Source: Hymenobacter terricola
GTDB lineage: Bacteria; Bacteroidota; Bacteroidia; Cytophagales; Hymenobacteraceae
Assembly: GCF_017921975.2 (NCBI RefSeq)
Contig: NZ_JAGEMO020000007.1
Location: forward strand, 1 to 64,000
DNA: 64,000 nt
Reading direction: 5' to 3'
Under the pieces are notes generated by a model. The model was not told where the DNA came from, ran no database searches, and saw only the letters and a list, made by a program, of their open reading frames with translations. Both the position numbers and the translations under genes were made by a program. Of this stretch, positions 16,603 through 24,875 are shown in pieces (within the stretch, counting starts at the first letter, position 1; every line of letters starts with the position of its first letter).

Positions 16603-19600
16603 CTAAAAACCAATGTTGACGCCGGCGGTGATGGTGCGGGGCAGGGGGTAAAACTGATTGTCGATGCCCGTGGCATGCTCGGGGTCGAGGCCGGAGTACT
16701 TGCTGAGCAGCAGCAGGTTCTGGCCAGCCAGCGAGAAGCGCAGGGTGGTGCCAGCGTGCAGCAGCGCGCCGAAATCGTAGCCCAGCGTCACGTTCTGGAG
16801 GCGTACAAACGAGCCGTCCTCCAGGTTGATGTCGCTGAACGGCTGCCCGTTTTTGAAGCCGGTATTGTAGATGGCGGGCACCACGTTGGACGAGTAGCCC
16901 AGGGTGGTATTCAGCCCGTAGTAGTTGTTCTGGCCCGAAACCACGTTGTTGTACACGTAGCCCCCGATGTTGGAGCGCACCGTGAAGGCCAGGCTGGCTT
17001 TGCCGTAGCTCAGGTTCGAGCTGAAGCCCAGAATGGCCTTCGGCGCGGGGTTCTTGCCGTACACCTTGTCGCGCTCGTTGATGATGCCGTCGTTGTTCTG
17101 GTCCACGTACTGGGCCGGGCTCAGGCTCGACGTGGGGCCTTGCAGCGGCTTGCCGTTTTCGTACTTCTGCTGGTACAGGAAGAAGGTATTGGGCGCGTAG
17201 CCCACGGCGTTAATCTGCACAAACTGGAAGTTGCCGACGTTGCCCGTGGGCGTGCCCTGGTAGTTGGGGTCTTCCACCTGCGAGAGCTTGGTAATCTTGC
17301 CGCGGTTCAGAGTCCAGTTGGCATTCACCGACCAGTTCAGGCCCGTGCCCTGCAGCACGTTGTAGTTCAGGGCCAGCTCCACGCCCCGGTTTTCCAGGTT
17401 GCCGATGTTGGTGAGCAGCGTGTTGGAGAGGTTGCTGCCGGCCGCTATCGGAATCACGGCCAGCAGGTCCTTGGTTTTGCGCAGGTACACGTCCACCGTG
17501 CCCGTCAGGCGGTTGCTGAAGAAGCCGAAATCCAGGCCCGCATCGTAAGTGGCCGTTTCTTCCCACTTCAGGTTGGCGTCGTAAGCGGCGGGTTTGAGGC
17601 TGATTACCTTGGTGTTGCCAAATATCTGCTGGTTCGCCGAGCCGCTGAGGCTGTATTTGGCCAGGTACGGGTAGTCGCCGGCCACGCTGGTGATATCCTG
17701 CTGGCCCGTCACACCGTAGCTCGCCCGCAGTTTGAGGTCCGATACGGTTTGTGATTCGGCCAGGAAGTTTTCCTTGTTGATGCGCCAGGCCACCGAGGCC
17801 GCCGGGAAGTAGCCCCAGTGGTTGCGAAAGTGCGAGGAGCCGTCGGCCCGCAGCGTGGCCGTCACCAGGTACCGGTCGTTGAAGTTGTAGTTCAGGCGGC
17901 CGTAGTACGAGAGGAGCGTGTACTGCGACTTATAAGGGTTCTGAACCGTGTCGGCGGCGTTGGCCTTCGTCATGCCGTCGGTCCGGTACGAGAGCCGGGA
18001 GGGCACGTAGGTGTAGAAATCCTGGTACGAGTAGCCCGCCAGCGCCTCAATGTGGTGTTTGCCAAGCTGCTTGCTGTAGTTGAGGTAGGTCTCCAGCAGC
18101 TTGTTGTTTTTGCCCTGGTGGTAGGAATTATTCTGGCCCGAGGAATTATCCTGGCCCGGAGCGGCATAAGCAATAGACGAAGGGGCCCCAATGAAAATGG
18201 TGCCGTTGCTGCGCGAGTAGTCGTAGCCCAGGTTCAGGTTGGCGTGCAGGCCTTCGATGCCGTGCACCTGGTAGTCGAACTGCACGTTGCCGATGCTGCG
18301 CTGCACCGTGCTGCGGTCGCGCTTGTCGTTAAGCAGCGCCACCGGGTTGCGGTCGGTCAGCGGGTTCGGAATGGCGCCATTCAGCCACTCGTAATAGCCG
18401 TTGAACCCGCCGGGGCCGGTGTTATAAATCGGCTCGGTGGGGTTGTAGCGCACCGCCCCGCCAATGGCGCCCTGGTCGGCAAAGCGGAAGTCGGCCCAGG
18501 TGCCTTTCACGTTCACATCGATGCGCAAGTGGTTGTCGAACAGCCTGGGCGAAAGGCCGATGGAAGCCGAGTTGCGCTTCAGATTGCCGGTTCTTAAGGT
18601 TCCATCCTGGTCGAGGTAGCCCACCGATATGCGGTAGGGCATGTGCTTGGTGCTGCCCGTCAGGCTCACGCTATTGTCGGTGGTCCAGGCCGTTTTGTAG
18701 ATGGCGTCCTGCCAGTCGGTACTGGCCGTGCCCAGGTACGCGGGCGTGGTGGCCGGGATGCTGCCATTGGCAATGGCCTGCTGGTAAAGCGCGCGGTAAG
18801 CGTCGGCGCTCAGCACGTCCACCTTGCCATAGTTTGTGGCCCGCGACACCTGCGAGCTGATATTGACGTGCATCTTCTCCCCTTCCAGCCCTTTCTTGGT
18901 CGTGATGAGGATAACGCCGTTGGCTGCCCGCGAGCCGTAAATGGCCGTCGCGGAAGCATCCTTGAGCACCGTAAAACTCTCAATATCCTGCGGGTTGACC
19001 AGCGACAGCGGGTTGCCCGCGCCGTTGATGCCCTGGTTGTCCACCGGCACCCCGTCGATGACGATAAGCGGGTCGTTGCTAGCGTTCAGCGACGAGCCCC
19101 CGCGAATGCGAATCACGCTGGCCTCGCCGGGCGCCCCGCCGTTGGTCGTGATTTGCACGCCGGCCACCTTGCCCTGCACCAGCTGCTCGGGCGAGGTTAC
19201 CTGGCCTTTCACAAAGTCCCTGGTTGTGACGGTAGTTAACGAGCCGGTCACGTCCTGGCGGCGGGCCGTGCCATAGCCTACCACCACGGCCTCGTTGAGT
19301 TGCGTGGCATTCTCGCTCAGCGCCGTAGTACTCACCTGGGTTGCCTGTCCGTCCAGCACCGTAACCGCCACGCGGCTGGAATTCAACCCAATGGACGAAA
19401 AAACCAGGGTATGCGGCCCGGCCGGCACATTGGCAATGGAATAAGCCCCCGTTACGTCGGTCGAACTGCCGAACGTGGTGCCTTCCACAATAACCGTGAC
19501 GCCGGGAATGCCTTCGCCCTTGGCGTCCACTACCCGCCCGGTAATGGTGCCGCCGGCCACTGTTTCCGAGCCGGCAAACCGGGAAACCAGCGCCGTCGGA

Positions 19601-19701
19601 TGCGCCAAAGCGGCGCTCATTGTATAAGCTCCCAGCGCTGAAGTCAGCAGGAATTTCCGCAGAAATCGGGGAGCATGAAGAGGTGGTAACACGTGCAACA
19701 T
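16603..19701 (-). CDS. susC: SusC/RagA-family TonB-dependent transporter
   Basis: A 1032-residue outer-membrane transporter. After a signal peptide (RKFLLTSALGAYTMSAALAHP) comes a carboxypeptidase-D-like regulatory domain (GTITGRVVDAKGEGIPGVTV), the TonB box/linker region (LNEAVVVGYGTARRQDVTGS), the plug (IRIRGGSSLNASNDPLIVIDGVPV, KDASATAIYGSRAANGVILITTKKG) and a 22-strand-type barrel ending ITAGVNIGF. Uptake of malto-oligosaccharides, powered by TonB-ExbBD, is its expected role with SusD as the lid. The start at 19701 (MLHVLPPLHAPRF) is chosen because upstream residues lack protein-like composition, although the frame is open to 19872. It is the first structural gene of the locus; a 516-bp gap separates it from the regulator gene. 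Confidence 0.95.
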   Translation of the reverse strand: MLHVLPPLHAPRFLRKFLLTSALGAYTMSAALAHPTALVSRFAGSETVAGGTITGRVVDAKGEGIPGVTVIVEGTTFGSSTDVTGAYSIANVPAGPHTLVFSSIGLNSSRVAVTVLDGQATQVSTTALSENATQLNEAVVVGYGTARRQDVTGSLTTVTTRDFVKGQVTSPEQLVQGKVAGVQITTNGGAPGEASVIRIRGGSSLNASNDPLIVIDGVPVDNQGINGAGNPLSLVNPQDIESFTVLKDASATAIYGSRAANGVILITTKKGLEGEKMHVNISSQVSRATNYGKVDVLSADAYRALYQQAIANGSIPATTPAYLGTASTDWQDAIYKTAWTTDNSVSLTGSTKHMPYRISVGYLDQDGTLRTGNLKRNSASIGLSPRLFDNHLRIDVNVKGTWADFRFADQGAIGGAVRYNPTEPIYNTGPGGFNGYYEWLNGAIPNPLTDRNPVALLNDKRDRSTVQRSIGNVQFDYQVHGIEGLHANLNLGYDYSRSNGTIFIGAPSSIAYAAPGQDNSSGQNNSYHQGKNNKLLETYLNYSKQLGKHHIEALAGYSYQDFYTYVPSRLSYRTDGMTKANAADTVQNPYKSQYTLLSYYGRLNYNFNDRYLVTATLRADGSSHFRNHWGYFPAASVAWRINKENFLAESQTVSDLKLRASYGVTGQQDITSVAGDYPYLAKYSLSGSANQQIFGNTKVISLKPAAYDANLKWEETATYDAGLDFGFFSNRLTGTVDVYLRKTKDLLAVIPIAAGSNLSNTLLTNIGNLENRGVELALNYNVLQGTGLNWSVNANWTLNRGKITKLSQVEDPNYQGTPTGNVGNFQFVQINAVGYAPNTFFLYQQKYENGKPLQGPTSSLSPAQYVDQNNDGIINERDKVYGKNPAPKAILGFSSNLSYGKASLAFTVRSNIGGYVYNNVVSGQNNYYGLNTTLGYSSNVVPAIYNTGFKNGQPFSDINLEDGSFVRLQNVTLGYDFGALLHAGTTLRFSLAGQNLLLLSKYSGLDPEHATGIDNQFYPLPRTITAGVNIGF

Positions 19702-19886
19702 GGGTGGGATTTTAGTGAGTGACGAATGGAATCGGGGCCAATGCTGTGCAATGCAGCTGCCGGCCCCGCGCCCCCCCTTCCCGTATTCTGACGCCAAACC
19801 AAACCGGTGGCTTCGCTGGCTTTCGCAATCGTTTGGGGCGGGGAGTTGGGCAAAACTAGAGTCACCCCTCACCGCCTGAAATTTGT

Positions 19887-19919
19887 CAAACCATAGTATG
19901 AAAAATATTAACCCACCAA
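19887..19919 (-). promoter_or_regulatory. Candidate susC promoter in the gap 19702-20217
   Basis: On the minus strand TTGG (19916-19919) and TATGGTTTG (19887-19895) lie about 20 bases apart, resembling the Bacteroidota -33/-7 boxes (TTTG and TAnnTTTG) but with one extra base in the -7 box. The start of susC is about 185 bases further on. This 516-bp gap also has an AT-rich block (19890-20000) and the terminator of the regulator gene; no other gene is seen in it. Confidence 0.35.
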
Positions 19920-20010
19920 GGCTTTAATACATTTATTTACAATTAATTACCAGTGAAAATACCTGCTAAAATATTAGGCCGATATAGCCCGTTTGCCCGC
20001 ATATCCTGAT

Positions 20011-20032
20011 AAAAAAAGGGGCCGAAGCCCCC
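20011..20032 (-). terminator. Rho-independent terminator of the susR-like gene
   Basis: On the minus strand a GGGGC-TTCG-GCCCC hairpin (20018-20031) is followed by seven T residues (20011-20017), about 190 bases past the stop at 20218. The TTCG tetraloop adds stability. Confidence 0.85.
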
Positions 20033-20217
20033 TGAAATCATTCATAAACTCCCCGCCATTCATCAGCATTCAAGCTTGCTGACCCACCGCCTCAATCCCC
20101 ATCTACCTGCCCAGGTTTCCCGCTGGCTTATAACTCCGGGCCAATAACACGCTGCTGAGTGGGTACCCACCTGACCAGGCAAAGCCGCCGCTCAAAGGCT
20201 TCGCCAACTGCCTCAAC

Positions 20218-21849
20218 TCAAACGGCCTGGATGGCCTGGACGCGGGTTTCAAACTCCTCGTTGGGCAGCAAGGACCGGTTTTTTACCCGCGTCTTGTAGG
20301 TATAAATCGTGTTGATAGAGTAGCCCAGCATCCGGCTGATTTGCTCACTGTCATCGATGCCCAGCCGGATGAGGGCAAAGATGCGCAGCTCCGTGGTCAG
20401 GAGCTGGTCCTCGGGCAGGTGGATGCGGTCTTCCTCCCGAAACAGGGTATTAAACTGTGTGATGAAATTCGGAAACAGCCGCAGAAACACCGTGTCGAAG
20501 CCTTTCAGCAGCTCGTTGCGCTCGGTTTTGATGTTCACGCCGTCCACCAGCTTCTGCACGCCGGCATATTGCTTGCTGCTCAGCAGGGCCTCAACCCGCT
20601 TCTTCAGGGTTTCAAGCTTGTCGATGTACTGCGAGTTGTTGTGGAAATAATAGCCGATGTATTCTTCCTTAATCTTGTTGGCTTCGTTCAGGCCACTGTT
20701 CAGCTGGCGCAGCTCGCCGTTGCGCTCCAGCAGCTCGCGGTTGGCCGCAAAAATCAGCTGGTCGGCCTTGCGCAGCCGGCGCAGCTGCCGGAAGCTCACC
20801 ACCGCAAACCCGATGACCACGCCGGCCAGCAGCGTCATGATAATGGCGTAGGTTTTCAGCGACTTGCGCTGGTTTTCGATGATGTTGATTTTCTGGCCTT
20901 CGATGATGGACGAGACGTGGCTAATCTCAATCTGCCGCTGCCGGGCCTTGTAGAAAGCGGCGTCTTCCCGGGCTTCTTTGATGAAGGTGTAGGCATTTTT
21001 GAGGTCGCCCTGCCGGTAGCAGTAGTCCGAGAGCTTGAAGATGGCCGTGGTTTCCTTGGTGGCCGTTTTCACGTCGGCGATGGCCGACACCAGCAGCAGC
21101 TCAAAGGCTTTTTCGGGCTGGCCCGCCAGCTCGTAGAGGTAGGCCGTGGTGCTGGCGCTCACGGCCAGCTGGTGCAGCGTGAGGCGGGGCAGCCGGCGAA
21201 TCTGGTTGTACACGGCTGCCCCGGCCGCCAGGTTGTTGGTTTTCTGGGCCCGGAACTCCTGCACCGACAGGCATTCGTAGGAGCCCGGGCGGCAGAACTG
21301 CAGGGCCGTGTCGGCGTAAGCCCGGGCCTTGGCGTAGTAGGCGGGCCGGTACGTCTGGTCCTGATTAAAATCGCCCAGGTCGCTGTAGGCGCGGGCTTTC
21401 AGGAAATAAAAACTCTGCTTATCGGCCTCCGTCAATCGCCGGGAATTGATGTTGTCCAGCGTTTCAAACGTCTCCTTGAACAGCCCCGACGAGAGCAGCA
21501 CAAAAGCCAGCTTCAGGTTGGCTACCTCAATTTTCTCGGGGCTTTTGAGCTGCTCGGCCAGCCGCCTGATTTTCTGGCAGTACACAAAGGCCGAATCGTA
21601 TTTAAAGGCCTTGTACTCGTCGTAAATGCGCAGCCCCAGGTCGAATTTCGCGTTGTCGTTGGCCTCGGAAGAAGCAAAATCCGCCGTGAGCACCGCAATA
21701 CGGTTCAGGCGCTGGCCATCATATTCCTTTTTATGGGCCAGTGCCTGGTTCAGCTCAGTTAGCAAGCTGTCGGCCGCGCTGGCCTCCGCAAAAGCATACC
21801 CGGGCAAGGCACTGAGCAGGAGACTACAAAAGACGAATAAGTGCTTCAC
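20218..21849 (-). CDS. SusR-like membrane-bound transcriptional regulator (DUF6377 type)
   Basis: A 543-residue protein. From a GTG start at 21849 it has a signal peptide ([20 protein letters not shown]), a long helical TPR-like periplasmic region, one membrane segment (~[21 protein letters not shown]), a coiled-coil stretch, then a cytoplasmic domain that ends with a LuxR-like helix-turn-helix ([42 protein letters not shown]). This layout matches SusR of Bacteroides thetaiotaomicron, which senses maltose and activates the sus genes. Being directly upstream of susC on the same strand, with its own terminator, fits that job. The frame is open to 22044, but those residues look non-coding; an alternative start in that stretch cannot be ruled out. 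Confidence 0.85.
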   Translation of the reverse strand: MKHLFVFCSLLLSALPGYAFAEASAADSLLTELNQALAHKKEYDGQRLNRIAVLTADFASSEANDNAKFDLGLRIYDEYKAFKYDSAFVYCQKIRRLAEQLKSPEKIEVANLKLAFVLLSSGLFKETFETLDNINSRRLTEADKQSFYFLKARAYSDLGDFNQDQTYRPAYYAKARAYADTALQFCRPGSYECLSVQEFRAQKTNNLAAGAAVYNQIRRLPRLTLHQLAVSASTTAYLYELAGQPEKAFELLLVSAIADVKTATKETTAIFKLSDYCYRQGDLKNAYTFIKEAREDAAFYKARQRQIEISHVSSIIEGQKINIIENQRKSLKTYAIIMTLLAGVVIGFAVVSFRQLRRLRKADQLIFAANRELLERNGELRQLNSGLNEANKIKEEYIGYYFHNNSQYIDKLETLKKRVEALLSSKQYAGVQKLVDGVNIKTERNELLKGFDTVFLRLFPNFITQFNTLFREEDRIHLPEDQLLTTELRIFALIRLGIDDSEQISRMLGYSINTIYTYKTRVKNRSLLPNEEFETRVQAIQAV

Positions 21850-22027
21850 CAAGTGCGACGGATAACCAGTTGAGCAGGCAATCAACAAAAGTAGCAAATA
21901 GCCTGGTGCGAAGCCGGTTGCATAGCGAGCCCGGTACGTCGGAGAAAGTATTCGATTAGAAGCTATTGGGAAACAAGAACATCGGCTGCTACCAGAGCCA
22001 ATCCAATGCAGCAGCGGGGCCTTCATC

Positions 22028-22067
22028 AAAAATAAAACAGCCACCCAGATTTACATCTAAGTGGCTG
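22028..22067 (-). terminator. Terminator after tRNA-Val(CAC)
   Basis: On the minus strand, directly after the encoded CCA end, a CAGCCAC...GTGGCTG hairpin (22038-22067) is followed by TTTTATTTTT. Confidence 0.85.
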
Positions 22068-22071
22068 CTGA

Positions 22072-22149
22072 TGGTGGGAAGTAAAGGATTCGAACCTTCG
22101 ACCTCTTGCGTGTGAAGCAAGCGCTCTAAACCAACTGAGCTAACCTCCC
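22072..22149 (-). tRNA. tRNA-Val, anticodon CAC
   Basis: A complete cloverleaf: acceptor GGGAGGT with ACTTCCC, D arm GCTC-N9-GAGC, anticodon stem CTTGC/GCAAG with loop TTCACAC (anticodon CAC, reads GUG), T arm with TTCGAAT. Discriminator A and the CCA end are encoded in the DNA (22072-22074). The second valine tRNA lies 108 bp upstream on the same strand. Confidence 0.95.
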
Positions 22150-22205
22150 AAAAAACACAAGCCCAGTGATGGCCGGTGGCAAGCTTGTAGGCACCAACGT
22201 GGGCA

Positions 22206-22249
22206 CCAAAAACGAAACAGCCACTTAGTTTGTGTGCTAAATGGCTGTT
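22206..22249 (-). terminator. Terminator between the two tRNA-Val genes
   Basis: On the minus strand AACAGCCATTTAG pairs with CTAAGTGGCTGTT across an 8-base loop, followed by a T-rich run (TCGTTTTT). The stem core CAGCCA/TGGCTG is the same as in the terminator after the downstream tRNA, so the two tRNA units look like a tandem duplication, terminator included. Confidence 0.75.
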
Positions 22250-22257
22250 TATCACTG

Positions 22258-22332
22258 TGGGGGATGTAGGGTTCGAACCTACGACCCTCTGCTTGTAAGG
22301 CAGATGCTCTGAACCAGCTGAGCTAATCCCCC
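22258..22332 (-). tRNA. tRNA-Val, anticodon TAC
   Basis: A complete cloverleaf: acceptor GGGGGAT with ATCCCCC, D arm GCTC-N9-GAGC, anticodon stem TCTGC/GCAGA with loop CTTACAA (anticodon TAC, reads GUA and wobble codons), T arm GTAGG-TTCGAAC-CCTAC. Discriminator A; the next bases are CAG, so the CCA end is not encoded, unlike its neighbour. Confidence 0.95.
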
Positions 22333-22355
22333 GGGGTATTTTCGTTTGGGATTGC

Positions 22356-22386
22356 AAAGATGGGGGGTGATTTCGGAAATGCCAAA
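22356..22386 (-). promoter_or_regulatory. Candidate promoter for tRNA-Val(TAC)
   Basis: On the minus strand TTTGG (22382-22386) and CATCTTTG (22356-22363) are about 19 bases apart, a near match to the Bacteroidota TTTG / TAnnTTTG pair with one mismatch. The tRNA starts 23 bases downstream. Nothing else is seen in the 254 bp up to 22586. Confidence 0.4.
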
Positions 22387-22586
22387 CATGTTGCTGCTTT
22401 GCGGGCCAGAAATCCTTCGAATAAGGCGCTTATAAAGCAGCAACAAATTCATTTTCAGGGGCAGAAAAAATCTCCTTTCCTTGAAAAAAACTCGTTCGGA
22501 GCAGCTTTTTTTCGCATGCAACGTATTCCCGGCAGCGCCGTTAAGCACTTCCAAACTTTCCATCTTTCAAACCACGCCCCATTGCC

Positions 22587-23495
22587 ATGGATACCCAACT
22601 CCTCCAGAACTACTCCGAAGAAGAAAAAACCGCTTACCTCAGCGCCATCGCCAGCCTAGCCACGGCTGACCGCCAGGCTTCGGGGGCCGAAAACCAGTTT
22701 CTGCAGGCCCTCGCGCAGCAGGCGGGCCTGTCGGGAGGAGCCACCCAGCAGGTGCTGGCCGCCGCACAGGACGCCAACAACCAAAGCATTCAGCAGAATC
22801 TCGACATCCTCAAAAACAGCGACTTGCGCTTCTCGCTCGTCACCGACCTTATCAGCTTCGCCCGGGCCGACGGGGCCTATGCCAACGACGAGGAGGCCAT
22901 GATTGCCAAAATGGCGCAGTACCTCGGCATCAACCCCGAACAAAAGCAAACCCTCGAAAACGTGGTTGACCAGGCCGCCAGCGTGCCCCACGACCCGCAA
23001 GACCCGGCCAAAGAAGGCTTCTTCAACAGCATCGGCGACAAGCTCTCCAACGTGGGCATTCCTAAGAGTGCGCTCATGGCCGGCCTGCTGGGCGTAGTTG
23101 CCCCGATGGTGATTTCCAAAGTAATGGGTGGCAGCAGCAACCAGAACACGGGCTACGGCGACCAGAGCAACAGCGGCGGCGGCCTGTTGAGCGGTGGTCT
23201 GGGCGGCTTGTTGGGCGGCGCGGCCCACAGCGGCATGGGCAGCCTGCTCGGCGGCCTGCTCGGCGGCGGGATGCTGGGCGGCCTGCTCGGCGGGGGCAAT
23301 TCGCAGGCCACGGCCGACTTGCCGCAGCAGGGTTCGGCCATCGGCAGCGGCGGCCTGGGCTCGATGATGTCCATTCTGGGCGGCCTGGGCGGGCGTCCCA
23401 ATTCGCAGCCGGCCAGCGCGGGCGGCTCCGGCCTGGGCGGGCTGCTGAACGGCGGCCTGGGCGGCATGCTGGGCGGTTTGTTTGGCGGCCGCTAA
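22587..23495 (+). CDS. TerB-like helical domain protein with a Gly/Leu-rich tail
   Basis: A 302-residue protein without a signal peptide. Residues ~1-130 are helical and resemble a TerB/DUF533-type domain (KTAYLSAIASLATADRQASGAENQFLQALAQQAGL; then LVTDLISFARADGAYANDEEAMIAKMAQYLGI, with the repeated acidic ARADG...EE pattern of TerB). A hydrophobic stretch (PKSALMAGLLGVVAPMVISKVMG) follows, then ~120 residues of GGLLGG-type repeats. TerB-family domains occur in stress and tellurite-resistance systems and bind metal or phosphate through acidic residues. No other ter genes are nearby, so the function is open. It is a single-gene unit with its own terminator. Confidence 0.85.
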   Translation: MDTQLLQNYSEEEKTAYLSAIASLATADRQASGAENQFLQALAQQAGLSGGATQQVLAAAQDANNQSIQQNLDILKNSDLRFSLVTDLISFARADGAYANDEEAMIAKMAQYLGINPEQKQTLENVVDQAASVPHDPQDPAKEGFFNSIGDKLSNVGIPKSALMAGLLGVVAPMVISKVMGGSSNQNTGYGDQSNSGGGLLSGGLGGLLGGAAHSGMGSLLGGLLGGGMLGGLLGGGNSQATADLPQQGSAIGSGGLGSMMSILGGLGGRPNSQPASAGGSGLGGLLNGGLGGMLGGLFGGR

Positions 23496-23547
23496 GGCTC
23501 GTCTGAAACCGCTTGCCTTTCCGGGTCAGTCCGTTAAAATATTCATC

Positions 23548-23583
23548 AAAAAGCCTCTTCCTTGATTCAGGGAGAGGTTTTTT
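23548..23583. terminator. Terminator between the TerB-like gene and the convergent mscS gene
   Basis: AAAAAGCCTCTTCC and GGAGAGGTTTTTT form an imperfect stem with A and T runs on both sides, so it can act in both directions between the convergent stops at 23495 and 23628. Confidence 0.7.
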
Positions 23584-23627
23584 GGCGTTTCAACCAGCCG
23601 GTAGACTCCCGTTGCTTAACGCCCTTT

Positions 23628-24746
23628 CTAGGGCTTGGCCACCGCTGCTGCGGCAGAAACCGGGGTGCCGGCAAAGGCGCCGCCGTGCTGCTCCACCACT
23701 TCCACCAGCCGGTAGTTGAGGTCTTCTTTCACGTCGAGGTACTCGTCGTAGCTGGTGGTGCCCACAAAGTATTGCACGGTTACCTCCTTGCCGGCGGGCG
23801 TGAGGGCGTTGAATTTCATCTGCACGTCCTGGGTCACGAGCGGGTGAGCCTGCAGGGCTGCCACGGCATCGGCAATGATGGAATGGAGTTGCGCGCTGGT
23901 CGTTTTCTGGTCGAAAATGAGGGTGAAGCCCACCCGGCGCGAGGTGCGCAGCGAGAGGTTGTCGAGGGGCTTGTCAATCATGCTTTTGTTGGGCACGGTG
24001 AGGTAGCTTTTTTCGGCGGTGCGCAGACGGGTGCTGCGGAAGCCGATTTTCTCCACCGTGCCGCTCACGTCGCCGGCCGTCACAAGGTCACCCACACCAA
24101 AGGGCTGGTCGAGGAAGATGGTGAACGAGGCAATGAGGTTTTCGAGGCTTTCCTTGGCCGCAAACGCCACGGCCAGCCCACCAATGCCCAGGCCGCCCAC
24201 CAGGGCCGTCACGTTCACCCCAAACACCTCCCCCAGCACCACCATCGCCCCCAGGATGATGACGAAAACCTTCAGCAAATCCTTGGCAAAGGGCAGAAAC
24301 TGGTTGTCGAGCCGCGTGCTGCCGGGCGTCTGGCGCAGCTCATTGCGGCGCTGCACCACCAGCAGCGCAAAATCGATGAGCCGCATCACCACCCACGTTA
24401 CGGTGGCGATGAAGCCCAGTAGAAAAACGCGCAGCAGCGCCACCTTAGGCCAGGGCTCGACGCCGGGCACCGCGGAGGGCAGCAAGGGGTAGCGGAGCAC
24501 TCCACAGGCGGCGTAGATGGTGCCCAACAGCAGCAGCGTGGCAAGCGGCTGAATTAGCAGCTCGTGCAATTCCTGCTCGCTCACGCCCGCGGTGTAGCGC
24601 TTGGTGAGGCGGAACAGCACCGCGCTCAGCAGCCGCGACAGCAGCCGGCGCAGAGCCGCTCCCACCACCAGAATAAGCACCGCAATGAGGTACTGATTTA
24701 AGGCATTACCAAAAATTTCGTACTGCAAAAAGGAAGGAAACGTCAT
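23628..24746 (-). CDS. MscS-family mechanosensitive channel
   Basis: A 372-residue membrane protein with about four or five N-terminal membrane segments (YLIAVLILVVGAALRRLL; LATLLLLGTIYAAC; VALLRVFLLGFIATVTWVVM; LLKVFVIILGAMVVLGEVF), then the MscS pore-lining helix and signature (VTALVGGLGIGGLAVAFAAKESLENLIASF...DQPFGVGD), the beta domain (GTVEKIGFRSTRLRT, VPNKSM) and a soluble C-terminal domain. The channel opens under membrane tension to release solutes in osmotic downshock. The frame is open to 24848, but MTFPSFLQYE at 24746 is the natural start. It is convergent with the TerB-like gene and 129 bp downstream of a permease gene. Confidence 0.92.
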   Translation of the reverse strand: MTFPSFLQYEIFGNALNQYLIAVLILVVGAALRRLLSRLLSAVLFRLTKRYTAGVSEQELHELLIQPLATLLLLGTIYAACGVLRYPLLPSAVPGVEPWPKVALLRVFLLGFIATVTWVVMRLIDFALLVVQRRNELRQTPGSTRLDNQFLPFAKDLLKVFVIILGAMVVLGEVFGVNVTALVGGLGIGGLAVAFAAKESLENLIASFTIFLDQPFGVGDLVTAGDVSGTVEKIGFRSTRLRTAEKSYLTVPNKSMIDKPLDNLSLRTSRRVGFTLIFDQKTTSAQLHSIIADAVAALQAHPLVTQDVQMKFNALTPAGKEVTVQYFVGTTSYDEYLDVKEDLNYRLVEVVEQHGGAFAGTPVSAAAAVAKP

Positions 24747-24875
24747 GCTGGAAGTACCGCCAGCCGAAGCAAAGCTTGAGCGGGCGCGTGAGGCTATTTG
24801 AGAATGTAACGGCTTGCTCCTATCGGCCGGGCCAGGGCGGCGCTTCATGCAACGGCGAAACGCAAACGGGCGTTT

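Noticed and set aside
22587..23495. Gly/Leu-rich tail as a membrane channel of several helices
   Set aside because: GGLLGG repeats are too Gly-rich and short for regular membrane helices; only the segment near residue 165-185 looks like one.
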